Source: an uncultured Acetatifactor sp.
GTDB taxonomy: Bacteria; Bacillota; Clostridia; Lachnospirales; Lachnospiraceae
Assembly (NCBI GenBank): GCA_910583845.1
Contig: CAJUAB010000006.1
Span: forward strand, 18,088 to 82,087
Reading direction: 5' to 3'
DNA: 64,000 nt
Positions 46,442 to 55,357 of the stretch are shown here, piece by piece; the first letter of the stretch is position 1, and every line of letters begins with the position of its first letter. The notes under the pieces are model-generated. The model made no database searches. It had not been told where the DNA came from and was given only the letters and a program-made list of their open reading frames with translations. The position numbers and the translations under genes were made by a program.

Positions 46442-48877
46442 ATGGACAATAAGCTGTATAAATTGATGAATTGGCCGGCGATCGAGGAGATCGTCTACTC
46501 CGAGTGCGACCATCCCCACGATTTGCTGGGGCCTCATAAGGTGGGCAGTCAGGTGCTGGTGCAGGCCTTTTATCCGGGGGCGGCAGAGATGACGCTGCAG
46601 CTGGTGAAAAGCGGCAGGGAGTATCCCATGGATATGGCCGACGAAGAGGGGTTCTTCGCGGCGCTGATCCCGGAGAAGGAGATGGGAGAGTATCAGTATG
46701 CGGTGGTGTACGGGGACGGCAAAGCGGTTCAGGTGAAAGACCCCTACCGGCATGCTCCAAGGATAACCCCAAAAGACACGGAGAAATTTGACGCCGGTAT
46801 CCATTATACCATTTATGAAAAGCTGGGAGCGCATCCCTGCGTGATGGACGGGGAGGAGGGAACCTGCTTTGCGGTGTGGGCTCCCAACGCCATGCGGGTC
46901 AGCGTGGTGGGGGACTTCAATAACTGGGACGGCCGTGCCCACCAGATGCGCCGTCTGTGGGACAGCGGTATCTTTGAACTGTTTATTCCCCAGGTGAACG
47001 AGGGCAGCATTTATAAGTTTGAGATCAAGGCCAGAGGAGGACTTACCTTCCTGAAAGCGGACCCCTATGGCAATGCCGCGCAGCTTCGCCCGGACAACGC
47101 CTCCGTGGTGGCGGACCTTAACCGCTTCACATGGGAGGACGAGGAATTTGTCAGCGGGCGCGGGGAATTTCAGGGAGGAAACGCCCCTGTCAGCGTTTAC
47201 GAGATGTATATGGGTTCCTTCCTTGATCCCAAAGAGGGAGAGCCCTATGCCAACTACAGGGATATTGCGCCCAAGGTGGCGGCCTATGTGAAGAAGATGG
47301 GCTATACGCATGTGGAACTGATGCCTATTATGGAGCATCCCTTTGACGGTTCCTGGGGTTATCAGGTCATCGGTTATTATGCCCCTACATCCCGGTACGG
47401 CACTCCCGAGGATTTTATGTTTTTTGTCAATGAGATGCACAAGGCGGGAATCGGCGTGATCCTGGACTGGGTGCCGGCTCATTTCCCCAGAGATACCCAC
47501 GGATTGTCCGGCTTTGACGGCACCTGTCTGTATGAGCATCAGGACCCCCGCCAGGGATTCCACCCTCATTGGGGAACGCTGATTTACAATTACGGGAGAC
47601 CTCAGGTGTCCAACTATCTGATCGCCAACGCGCTGTTCTGGGTGGAAAAGTACCATGCGGACGGCATTCGCATGGACGCGGTGGCCAGTATGCTGTATCT
47701 TGACTATGGCAAAAACGACGGGGAATGGGTGGCTAACATGTATGGCGGCAAGGAAAATCTGGAAGCCATGGAAATGATCAAGCACTTGAATTCCGTTCTG
47801 AAAAAGCGCGACCCCGGCGTACTGTCCATCGCGGAGGAGAGCACCGCGTTCCCGCTGATCACCGAGGATCTGGACAAGGGCGGTCTGGGCTTTGACTTAA
47901 AGTGGAACATGGGCTTTATGAACGACTATCTGGGCTATATCCGGATGGACCCTTATTTCCGCGGCCACCATCACGGGGAACTGACTTTCAGCATGATCTA
48001 TGCCTACAGTGAGAAATTCCAGCTGGTGTTCTCTCACGATGAAGTGGTGCACGGCAAGGCCACCATGGCGGGCAAGATGCCCGGGAGCAGGGAGGAGAAG
48101 CTGGCCAATCTGAGGCTGACCTATGCCTATATGATGACCCATCCCGGTAAGAAGCTCCTGTTCATGGGCCAGGAGCTGGCGGAGTTCGACGAGTGGAACG
48201 AGAACAGGAGAGTGCAGTGGGATCTGCTCAAGGTGCCGGAGCACAAGGGGGTGGCGGAGCTGTATAAAGATCTGAATCATCTGTACCGCCGGGAGACCGC
48301 TCTGTATGAACTGGACCAGGAGCCCACAGGTTTTGCCTGGCTCAATGCCATCTCCGGCAATGAATGCTATCTGAGTTTTCTGCGCAAGGGAAGTGATGCC
48401 GCTGATCTGCTGGTGGTGGTGGCCAACTTCGCGGGTGTGGCCCAGGAGATTCGCACAGGGGTGCCGTTTGACGGCAAATATAAGGAGATCCTGAACACAG
48501 ATGAAAAGATCTACGGCGGTACGGGGGTGGTGAACAAGAGGGCCCTGGCCGCCACGGACATAGAGTGGGACGAGCAGGCGGTGTCCATCAGTGTGAAGCT
48601 GGCCCCCTTGTCTTTGAGCATCCTGCGCTTTGAACCCTATACCGAGGAGGAGCTGAACCGGGTGATTGAGGAGCGGGTGCGCAAGAAACTGGCCCTGATC
48701 AAGGAGAATACGCCCAAGAAGGCATCGGGCAGAACCGCTGCCAGAGAGAAGGCTTCTGACCGGGAGGCGGACAGAGAGGATAAGCCCGCTTCGAAAAAGA
48801 CGGCGAAGAAAGCGGCCTCCGACAGTCTCCAGGGTGCCGCCGGCGGGAAGATAAAGGGGGAAGCGGTGTCCCAGTAG
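46442..48877 (+). CDS. glgB: 1,4-alpha-glucan branching enzyme
   Basis: It introduces alpha-1,6 branches into glycogen. An N1/CBM48 region (PHDLLGPHKVG and VWAPNAMRVSVVGDFNNWDG) precedes the GH13 barrel. The catalytic triad is D412 (GIRMDAVAS), E465 (SIAEES) and D533 (SHDEVVHGK). The standard enzyme would end near residue 740. This one continues with about 65 residues rich in Lys, Ala, Glu and Asp (KKASGRTAAREKASDREAD), probably disordered. 811 residues. No other glycogen gene is adjacent. The MscS gene follows directly, within the reach of the same transcript. Confidence 0.94.
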   Translation: MDNKLYKLMNWPAIEEIVYSECDHPHDLLGPHKVGSQVLVQAFYPGAAEMTLQLVKSGREYPMDMADEEGFFAALIPEKEMGEYQYAVVYGDGKAVQVKDPYRHAPRITPKDTEKFDAGIHYTIYEKLGAHPCVMDGEEGTCFAVWAPNAMRVSVVGDFNNWDGRAHQMRRLWDSGIFELFIPQVNEGSIYKFEIKARGGLTFLKADPYGNAAQLRPDNASVVADLNRFTWEDEEFVSGRGEFQGGNAPVSVYEMYMGSFLDPKEGEPYANYRDIAPKVAAYVKKMGYTHVELMPIMEHPFDGSWGYQVIGYYAPTSRYGTPEDFMFFVNEMHKAGIGVILDWVPAHFPRDTHGLSGFDGTCLYEHQDPRQGFHPHWGTLIYNYGRPQVSNYLIANALFWVEKYHADGIRMDAVASMLYLDYGKNDGEWVANMYGGKENLEAMEMIKHLNSVLKKRDPGVLSIAEESTAFPLITEDLDKGGLGFDLKWNMGFMNDYLGYIRMDPYFRGHHHGELTFSMIYAYSEKFQLVFSHDEVVHGKATMAGKMPGSREEKLANLRLTYAYMMTHPGKKLLFMGQELAEFDEWNENRRVQWDLLKVPEHKGVAELYKDLNHLYRRETALYELDQEPTGFAWLNAISGNECYLSFLRKGSDAADLLVVVANFAGVAQEIRTGVPFDGKYKEILNTDEKIYGGTGVVNKRALAATDIEWDEQAVSISVKLAPLSLSILRFEPYTEEELNRVIEERVRKKLALIKENTPKKASGRTAAREKASDREADREDKPASKKTAKKAASDSLQGAAGGKIKGEAVSQ

Positions 48878-48892
48878 ATGGAAAGGAGCAGT

Positions 48893-49780
48893 ATGGTCAT
48901 GTTTTCAGACAGAATCCTTCCCAGGGTCACACAGGGGCGGGCCTCCCGGATTGATCCCGGAATGATCGAAAAGTTTTGGGGCGAGCTGCCGGAGAAAGTA
49001 TTGCAGATGGGACTGCGGATTGTGCTGGCGCTGGTGGTATTCCTGCTGGGAACCCAATTGATCCGGCTGCTGCGGGGAATCGTGAAAAAATCCCTGGAAC
49101 GGAGCAGGGTGGATGTGGGGATCAGGCAGTTTACCGACTCTTTTCTCAAGGCGGTTCTGTATATCCTGCTGATCTTTATGATCGCCGGGGGCTTTGGCGT
49201 GGATGCCGCCGGTGTGGCGGCTCTGCTCGGTTCCGCGGGCGTGGCCATCGGCCTGGCGGTGCAGGGAAGCCTGTCCAACCTGGCGGGCGGCGTACTGATC
49301 CTGATTCTGAAACCTTTTCTGGTGGGGGATTATATTATAGACGCCAACGGGAAAGAGGGGACGGTGACAGAGATTCAGCTGTTTTATACCAAACTGCTGA
49401 CCCCGGACAACCGCACCGTCATATTGCCCAACGGGGCGCTGGCCAACGGCAGTCTGGTGAATATCACCACGGACAGATATCGCAGATGCGATATTTCTGT
49501 GGGGATTTCCTACGGTTCCGATATCGGGACGGCCCGGGAGGCCCTTATGAAATTGCTGGCAGAGGACCAGGCGGTGCTCAGGGACCGGGAGATGCGGGTG
49601 GTGGTGGACTCCCTTGGGGACAGCGCCATACAGCTGATTGTCCGCTGCTGGTTTACCAATGAAGAATACTGGGACGGGCGATACCGTCTCACGGAGGGGA
49701 TCAAGTATGCCCTGGATCAGGCGGGTATCCTGATTCCCTATCCCCAGATGGATGTGCATGTGCGGCAGGATTTGCCATGA
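48893..49780 (+). CDS. MscS-family mechanosensitive ion channel
   Basis: A small-conductance mechanosensitive channel that releases osmolytes on hypo-osmotic shock. Transmembrane segments lie near residues 30-55 and 80-105. The pore helix is of classic MscS type (AALLGSAGVAIGLAVQG then SLSNLAGGV), followed by the beta domain (LKPFLVGDYI; VILPNGALANGSLVN). About 295 residues, close to E. coli MscS. The start is ATG 48893 or 48899 behind AAAGGAG; a longer frame begins right after the glgB stop. It is likely co-transcribed with glgB. Confidence 0.9.
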   Translation: MVMFSDRILPRVTQGRASRIDPGMIEKFWGELPEKVLQMGLRIVLALVVFLLGTQLIRLLRGIVKKSLERSRVDVGIRQFTDSFLKAVLYILLIFMIAGGFGVDAAGVAALLGSAGVAIGLAVQGSLSNLAGGVLILILKPFLVGDYIIDANGKEGTVTEIQLFYTKLLTPDNRTVILPNGALANGSLVNITTDRYRRCDISVGISYGSDIGTAREALMKLLAEDQAVLRDREMRVVVDSLGDSAIQLIVRCWFTNEEYWDGRYRLTEGIKYALDQAGILIPYPQMDVHVRQDLP

Positions 49781-49905
49781 AGCCATGCAGGGCACTCTTA
49801 TGTGAAAAGGCCTTGGGTGTGCGGCGGGGGGATTTCACGGAAGGCATTGTACGCAAAGAGCAGGAATACAATAGTTCTGACAGTACGGACGGAGGATAAG
49901 ATCAT

Positions 49906-50976
49906 ATGGCAATTGCGGATGTTATAAAATATAACGGGAATCCTGGTCTGCTGGCCTGGAAGTTTCCGGGGGAAGAGCTGGGAACATGGACGCAGCTGAT
50001 TGTGAACGAGTCACAGGAAGCGGTCCTGTTCAAAGACGGGAGAGCGCTGGACTTATTCGGGGCCGGGAGGCATACTCTGGAGACGCAGAATATTCCCATC
50101 CTCAATAAGATTATCAATCTGCCCTTTGGCGGCAGATCTCCATTTGCGGCGGAAGTGTGGTATGTCAATATGCTTTCGACCCTGGATGTCAAATGGGGAA
50201 CCCCATCTCCCATCCAGATGCAGGATGCCAGGTACGGGATTTTTGTGCCGGTTCGTGCCAACGGCCTGTTCGGTATCCGGGTGGAGGACGCCAGAAAGTT
50301 TCTGATCAAGCTGGTGGGGACCATGCCTGCTTTTGACAGAAATATGCTCATGAATCATTTCAGGGGGCTCTGCGTCACAAAGGTCAAGGACGTTCTTTCC
50401 TCCTATCTGCTGAAAAAACAGATCAGCGTTCTGGAGATAAACGCTTATATTGATGAACTCTCCGGATATATGAAGGAGAGAATCGAGCCGGATATGGCGG
50501 AATACGGTATTCGGCTGATCAACTTTTATGTGAATGAGATCAGTGTTCCGGAGGAGGACCCCTCTGTCAGGAAACTTAAGGACGCGCTGGCGAAAAAAGC
50601 GGAGATGGACATCATCGGATTTGACTACCGGCAGGAGAGGTCCTTCAACGCTCTGGAGGGAGCCGCTTCCAACCCCGGATCGGCAGGCGCGCTGTTTATG
50701 GGGGCCGGAATCGGAACGGGAATGGGCCTTGGCATGGGCAGCGCCATGGGGGCCGCGTTTGGCGGCATCAGCGGAGAGCTCAGAACGGAGCAGTCCGGAG
50801 AGCGCCCGGGGCAGGAACAGCAGCTCCTGTGCCCCGGCTGCGGCAGCAGGATACCTGCAGGAGGGCGTTTCTGCCCGGAGTGCGGGATACCTCTGGCAAA
50901 AAAATGCCCCAAATGCAATGCGGCCATAGAGGGTGATCCCCGATTTTGCCCGGAGTGCGGGGAGAGATTGAAGTAA
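49906..50976 (+). CDS. SPFH-domain protein with double zinc ribbon (YdjI-like)
   Basis: 356 residues. The N-terminal about 250 are an SPFH/virion-core domain of the YdjI type (WKFPGEELGTWTQLIVNESQEAV; YGIRLINFYVNEISVPEED). A Gly/Met-rich hydrophobic linker follows (GIGTGMGLGMGSAMGAAFGG). The tail has two zinc ribbons with paired CPxC knuckles (CPGCGSR...FCPECG and CPKCNAA...FCPECG). In Bacillus, YdjI works with the PspA-like YdjF and the zinc-ribbon protein YdjG at the membrane. Here the next gene also starts with a zinc ribbon, and the spacing is 13 bases. A membrane-stress role is inferred. Confidence 0.8.
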   Translation: MAIADVIKYNGNPGLLAWKFPGEELGTWTQLIVNESQEAVLFKDGRALDLFGAGRHTLETQNIPILNKIINLPFGGRSPFAAEVWYVNMLSTLDVKWGTPSPIQMQDARYGIFVPVRANGLFGIRVEDARKFLIKLVGTMPAFDRNMLMNHFRGLCVTKVKDVLSSYLLKKQISVLEINAYIDELSGYMKERIEPDMAEYGIRLINFYVNEISVPEEDPSVRKLKDALAKKAEMDIIGFDYRQERSFNALEGAASNPGSAGALFMGAGIGTGMGLGMGSAMGAAFGGISGELRTEQSGERPGQEQQLLCPGCGSRIPAGGRFCPECGIPLAKKCPKCNAAIEGDPRFCPECGERLK

Positions 50977-50989
50977 CGGGGGAAACGAC

Positions 50990-52927
50990 ATGGGAGATAC
51001 GGTAAAAATAACGGATTTAAAATGTCCCAGCTGCGGAGGCGTCCTGAAAATGCCCGCCGGGAATGCAAAGACAGTCCAGTGTGAATATTGCGGCAATGTG
51101 TATGTGGTAGATATGGGGCAGGGAACAGGGCAGAATGTGCCGCCGGGGCAGGGAGCAGGCGGGCGCAGGATTCCGCAGTGGGAGCCCGCTCCCCGGAGAG
51201 ACACAAGGGAGTCCGTTTCCAGAGGGTCCGTTGTGGGCACCATTGTGGGCGTGATCTGTCTTCTTGTCCTGACAGGCGTCAGGGCGTACTACAGGGCGCA
51301 GAACCGGGAGGCGGCCAGACAGGCACAGAGGCAGGAGATCTGGGAATCCCTGGCCACGAACAGTTATACCCGGGAAACTTACAGCGCGGAGCAGGAGCAG
51401 GAGGAAGAGGAAAAGGCAGTCCTTTCCGGTATGTTGGAGCAGATGGTGGCAGCCGCCTTCGGGAAGGACGCGGACAGTGTTACTCAGGAGGAACTGGACC
51501 GGATTCAGTGGATTGCGGATAAGACGGATCTGGACAATACATATCTGGGCTACAGCTTTGAAAATCCGCTGGAGAATCCGGACGCGCGGCTGGAATGGCT
51601 CACTTTCCCGCAGGGGAGTGACAAGGGGTACGGGAGCCTGTATATGTTCGGCGGTCTGAAAAAGCTGGAGACAGGCGGTTCTCTTTCCCAGTGCGATCTG
51701 CGGGGGCTTTCCCTGGAGAGCCTTTCCGCCTCATTCAGCAATCTGGAGGACGCGGCGGAGGCTCTGGAGAGTCCTGACACAATCCGCCAGCTTACCATGG
51801 GCAGTTCGGTAAAAAGTCTGGAGGGGCTGGAACTTTTTCCCAATCTGGAAAGTCTCACCATAGACGCGGGCAGCCTTGGAGACGTGAGCGCGGTGGTGGC
51901 GCTGGACCGGCTGAAATCCCTGACGCTTAAGGATGCGGACGCCATAAACGACTTTGCCGTCTTCGCCTCCATGGAGAATCTGGAGGAGCTGTCTATTGAA
52001 TCGGAGAATCTGAAGGCGCTGGATTTCCTGCAGCGGATGCCCTGGCTGCAAAGTCTGGGTCTGGCTGGCGGGAAAATTTTGAGTCTTGACGGAATAGAGG
52101 CGCTGGAAGATCTCAAGAAACTTTCGGTGACGGATTGCCGGGAACTCAGAAATATGGATGCGGTGAGCGCTCTGGAAGGCCTTGCGGAACTGTCACTGGA
52201 GAGGCCCTACGACTGTGAGGAGCCGTCTCTTACGGGACTTGGCGGGCTGCGGAGTCTGACGCTGGACAACTTTGAGACCTGTTCCTTTCTGCCCGCCCTG
52301 ACGGAACTGGAGGAACTCACCCTGCACGGCTGCGATCTTTCAAGCGGGCTTGACTTGTCGGGACTTACCCGGCTTAAGAGACTTACCTGTACCACTTTCT
52401 ATCAGGATATGCCCATGGCCTTCGCGGCGGACCTGTCCTCCCTGGAATATGTGAATCTCAGCGGGATCATGACCTTTGATGACATTTCGGGCATATTCCG
52501 GCTGCCGCATATCCGGGAGATTGTGTTGAACGGGACGGAGTGCGAGATCGACTTTGACCGGATTCCGGAGAATACTTCCCTGGAATCTCTGGAAATGGCC
52601 GGGATCAAGCTGTATGAGAATGTGCAGGTATACAGCTCGGGAGGAATGACGAATATCTATTGGGATGATGTGTTCCTTGCGGACCATCTGGATTTTTTCG
52701 GCAATTTTCCCAATCTGAGGAGGCTGGATATAGCGGACAATGAAATCACGGAGCTGGATTTTGCGGAGGGGCTGGCGGAACTGGAAGAAATGGATTTTTC
52801 GGATAATTATGTAACGGATATGCGTGTGCTGGCCTCCATTCCAACGCTGCGTCTGGTGAACTGTTCCGGGAATCCCATAAGCAACCTGCGGGTCCTGGAT
52901 GAAAGCCATGTCCATGTCATAGATTAA
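50990..52927 (+). CDS. Zinc-ribbon membrane protein with leucine-rich repeats
   Basis: 645 residues. A cytoplasmic zinc ribbon (CPSCGGVLK...CEYCGNVY) is followed by a Gly/Pro linker and one membrane helix (about residues 78-95, VVGTIVGVICLLVLTGV). The outside part is acidic and then has about 15 leucine-rich repeats of internalin type (LEGLELFPNLESLTI; LRRLDIADNEITELDF), ending in an LRR cap. Zinc ribbon in, LRR out, suggests a sensor that links an external ligand to the neighbouring SPFH/zinc-ribbon protein. That is inference. The start follows GGGGGAAACGAC. I know no described family with exactly this domain order. Confidence 0.75.
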   Translation: MGDTVKITDLKCPSCGGVLKMPAGNAKTVQCEYCGNVYVVDMGQGTGQNVPPGQGAGGRRIPQWEPAPRRDTRESVSRGSVVGTIVGVICLLVLTGVRAYYRAQNREAARQAQRQEIWESLATNSYTRETYSAEQEQEEEEKAVLSGMLEQMVAAAFGKDADSVTQEELDRIQWIADKTDLDNTYLGYSFENPLENPDARLEWLTFPQGSDKGYGSLYMFGGLKKLETGGSLSQCDLRGLSLESLSASFSNLEDAAEALESPDTIRQLTMGSSVKSLEGLELFPNLESLTIDAGSLGDVSAVVALDRLKSLTLKDADAINDFAVFASMENLEELSIESENLKALDFLQRMPWLQSLGLAGGKILSLDGIEALEDLKKLSVTDCRELRNMDAVSALEGLAELSLERPYDCEEPSLTGLGGLRSLTLDNFETCSFLPALTELEELTLHGCDLSSGLDLSGLTRLKRLTCTTFYQDMPMAFAADLSSLEYVNLSGIMTFDDISGIFRLPHIREIVLNGTECEIDFDRIPENTSLESLEMAGIKLYENVQVYSSGGMTNIYWDDVFLADHLDFFGNFPNLRRLDIADNEITELDFAEGLAELEEMDFSDNYVTDMRVLASIPTLRLVNCSGNPISNLRVLDESHVHVID

Positions 52928-53059
52928 GCGGCAGGGAAGAGGGGACGTTTCTGAATAATCATCCCTGCCATATGACACGTATCCGGCAGAAAGCATTTTA
53001 CAGACGTACTCCCAAACCGCATACGAATTATAATGAATAGGAGAGAAGGGAAGACAATC

Positions 53060-53845
53060 ATGAAAGCGGAGATGACAAAGGATCTACAGAAAAAGGTGGA
53101 TAAATATGGAAGTGTGCTGGCTGCGTTCAGGTCTCAGGGCGGCGGTGGCAAGGGACTGGCGGCCGGAGGAATCATGCTGATGATCTGCGGCCTGCTGTTT
53201 GGGATACCCCTGATGTTTGTGAAAGTGGTCGGGGGGCTTGTGGTGCTTGCCGTTTTTGCCGTGCCCGGACTGGCCATGCTCTTGCCGGGGCTTGCCATGG
53301 ACAGGAAGAGGCAGGCGGGTTTTATGGAATATTATCAGAAGGAGACGGGATACAGCCCGGAAGAGCTACAGGAGGCGGACCGGGAGCTTTTGCGCGGCGA
53401 CGCGGTGAAGATTGTCTGTAAGACGGACCGAAACGGCGGACGGCCGGAGACAGCTTTTATGATTACGGAGCACTATTTCCTGTCAATCTGGCCCGTAAAA
53501 GGCTGCTATCTGCGAAAGCTGGATGATATTGTGGCGGCTTTCTACTCGGATGAGATCCCGGGGATCGGAGGATACCGGCACAATCTGTTTGTCATCACCA
53601 GACAGGACACACGGGAGAACGGTGTGGAGAATGTTTTTACGGGTAAGCGGTATCAGGGATTTGAAAACGGGCAGCTGGTCAATCAGAAGAATTGCCGGGA
53701 GATCTGCGATGAGGTGATTGCGGAAATGGTTGCCAGAGCGCCGCACATTATCACCAGCCAGTATATCGCGGTAAAGGGAGTCCGGTATAATCTTCTCAGC
53801 ATGGATAATTGGCAGAGAGACTGGGAAAATATTCTGGAGGACTGA
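53060..53845 (+). CDS. Membrane protein of unknown function
   Basis: 261 residues. Two closely spaced membrane segments lie near the N-terminus (residues about 37-85, MLMICGLLFGIPLMFV and LVVLAVFAVPGLAMLLPG). The remainder is a soluble cytoplasmic domain (MITEHYFLSIWPVKGCYLRKLDDIVAAFY; YNLLSMDNWQRDWENILED), possibly PH-like. An AGAAGGG site nine bases before the ATG decides the start. It is the third gene of the SPFH/zinc-ribbon/LRR cluster on the same strand and may belong to it. glf follows after 74 bases. Confidence 0.65.
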   Translation: MKAEMTKDLQKKVDKYGSVLAAFRSQGGGGKGLAAGGIMLMICGLLFGIPLMFVKVVGGLVVLAVFAVPGLAMLLPGLAMDRKRQAGFMEYYQKETGYSPEELQEADRELLRGDAVKIVCKTDRNGGRPETAFMITEHYFLSIWPVKGCYLRKLDDIVAAFYSDEIPGIGGYRHNLFVITRQDTRENGVENVFTGKRYQGFENGQLVNQKNCREICDEVIAEMVARAPHIITSQYIAVKGVRYNLLSMDNWQRDWENILED

Positions 53846-53919
53846 CGGGGCGAAAAGTTCCCTGCAAAAAAGGACACAGTATCGCAGCGTTGTCTGCAAT
53901 ATGTGGGAAAGAGGCAGAA

Positions 53920-55041
53920 ATGCATTATGATTATCTGGTAGTGGGATCTGGTTTATACGGCGCGGTTTTCGCGCGGGAGGCCAATGCCCGGGGGAAGTCG
54001 GTGCTGGTGGTGGAGAAGCGCCCTCATGTGGCCGGCAATATCTATACGGAAAAGATCGGGGGAATCCCGGTGCATAAGTATGGCGCTCATATTTTTCACA
54101 CCAACAATGTGAGAGTGTGGAACTATGTGACGCAGTTTATGCAGTTCAACCGCTTTACCAATTCCCCAGTGGCGAATTACAGGGGGGAATTGTTTTCCCT
54201 GCCCTTCAATATGTATACATTCAATAAAATGTGGGGCGTGACGACTCCCCGGGAGGCCATGGACAAGATTGAGGAGCAGAAGCGGGAGGCAGGCATCACA
54301 AATCCCCGGAATCTGGAGGAGCAGGCGATTTCCCTGGTGGGGCGGGAACTCTTTGAGAAATTGGTGAAGGGATATACGGAGAAGCAGTGGGGGCGCGACT
54401 GCAAGGACCTGCCGGCGTTTATTATCAGGCGTCTGCCGGTGCGGCTTACTTTTGACAACAACTATTTCAATGCTCTATATCAGGGCATACCCATGGGGGG
54501 CTATACGCGGCTGGTGGAAAATCTGCTGGAGGGGATCGAGGTCCGGCTGAACACGGACTATCTGGAGCAGCGGGAAGAGCTGGACGCCCTGGCGGACAGG
54601 GTGGTGTACACCGGGCCCATAGACGGTTTTTACAATTACAGGCTGGGAGCTCTGGAATACCGCTCTGTGCGCTTTGAGACGGAGGTGCTGGACATACCGA
54701 ATTTCCAGGGGAACGCAGCGGTGAACTACACGGACAGGGAGACGCCCTGGACCCGGATCATAGAGCATAAGTGGTTTGTGTTTGGCAGAGACGAGGAGGG
54801 AAAGGAGTTTCCGGGAACGGTGATCAGCCGGGAGTACAGCCTGGAGTGGAAGCCGGGGCAGGAGCCCTACTATCCGGTGAATGACGAGAAAAACAGCGCG
54901 TTGTACGCGGAGTACAGAAAGTTGGCCGATGCCGAGGAAAAGGTACTTTTCGGCGGAAGACTGGGAGAATACAAGTACTACGATATGGACGCGGTGATTG
55001 CGGCAGCGCTGGACTTCTGTGACAGGGAGCTGCGCAGGTAA
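53920..55041 (+). CDS. glf: UDP-galactopyranose mutase
   Basis: A flavoenzyme that converts UDP-galactopyranose to UDP-galactofuranose for surface glycans. FAD-binding VVGSGLYGAVFAREA, EKRPHVAGNIYTE and the KYGAHIFHTNN segment are diagnostic. The KLVKGYTEKQWGRD and late TVISREYSLEW regions are also conserved. 373 residues. The ATG is behind GAAAGAGG; the 37-codon extension upstream overlaps the previous gene and looks non-coding. No glycosyltransferases flank it, so the glycan is unknown. Confidence 0.94.
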   Translation: MHYDYLVVGSGLYGAVFAREANARGKSVLVVEKRPHVAGNIYTEKIGGIPVHKYGAHIFHTNNVRVWNYVTQFMQFNRFTNSPVANYRGELFSLPFNMYTFNKMWGVTTPREAMDKIEEQKREAGITNPRNLEEQAISLVGRELFEKLVKGYTEKQWGRDCKDLPAFIIRRLPVRLTFDNNYFNALYQGIPMGGYTRLVENLLEGIEVRLNTDYLEQREELDALADRVVYTGPIDGFYNYRLGALEYRSVRFETEVLDIPNFQGNAAVNYTDRETPWTRIIEHKWFVFGRDEEGKEFPGTVISREYSLEWKPGQEPYYPVNDEKNSALYAEYRKLADAEEKVLFGGRLGEYKYYDMDAVIAAALDFCDRELRR

Positions 55042-55070
55042 GAACCGCGATGTGACGCGGAGGGCAGCAG

Positions 55071-55103
55071 AAAACCTCGGAAGGAACTTCCTTCCGAGGT
55101 TTT
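55071..55103. terminator. Bidirectional terminator between glf and tRNA-Thr
   Basis: AAAACCTCGGAAGG pairs with CCTTCCGAGGTTTT around a 5-base loop, giving a T run at the end on both strands. Confidence 0.9.
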
Positions 55104-55106
55104 CAC

Positions 55107-55179
55107 AGCTGAAAATGGGACTCGAACCCACGACCCCTTCATTACGAGTGAAGTGCTCTACCAACTGAGCTATTTCAGC
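55107..55179 (-). tRNA. tRNA-Thr (anticodon CGU)
   Basis: A 73-base cloverleaf. Acceptor GCTGAAA pairs with TTTCAGC and the discriminator is U. The D-loop segment is AGCTCAGTTGGTAGAGC. The anticodon stem CTTCA/TGAAG encloses the loop CTCGTAA, giving anticodon CGU for ACG codons. The T arm contains GGTTCGAGTCC. The 3' CCA is not encoded. Confidence 0.95.
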
Positions 55180-55265
55180 ACTGCAATTAATTATATCGGG
55201 TAATGGGAAAAAAAGCAACCCCTATTTTAAAAAATTTGCGCAGGCATGCCATCAGATGATTTTCG

Positions 55266-55294
55266 TTGACTTTTTTGCTTTACAGGACTAAAAT
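55266..55294 (+). promoter_or_regulatory. Promoter of iorA
   Basis: TTGACT (55266-55271) and TAAAAT (55289-55294), 17-base spacer. Confidence 0.78.
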
Positions 55295-55357
55295 GTTCAA
55301 GTATAATAGAAATGTCGGCGCGTGTAAGCATTCAGTGAGAGTGAGGAAAAACTACAT

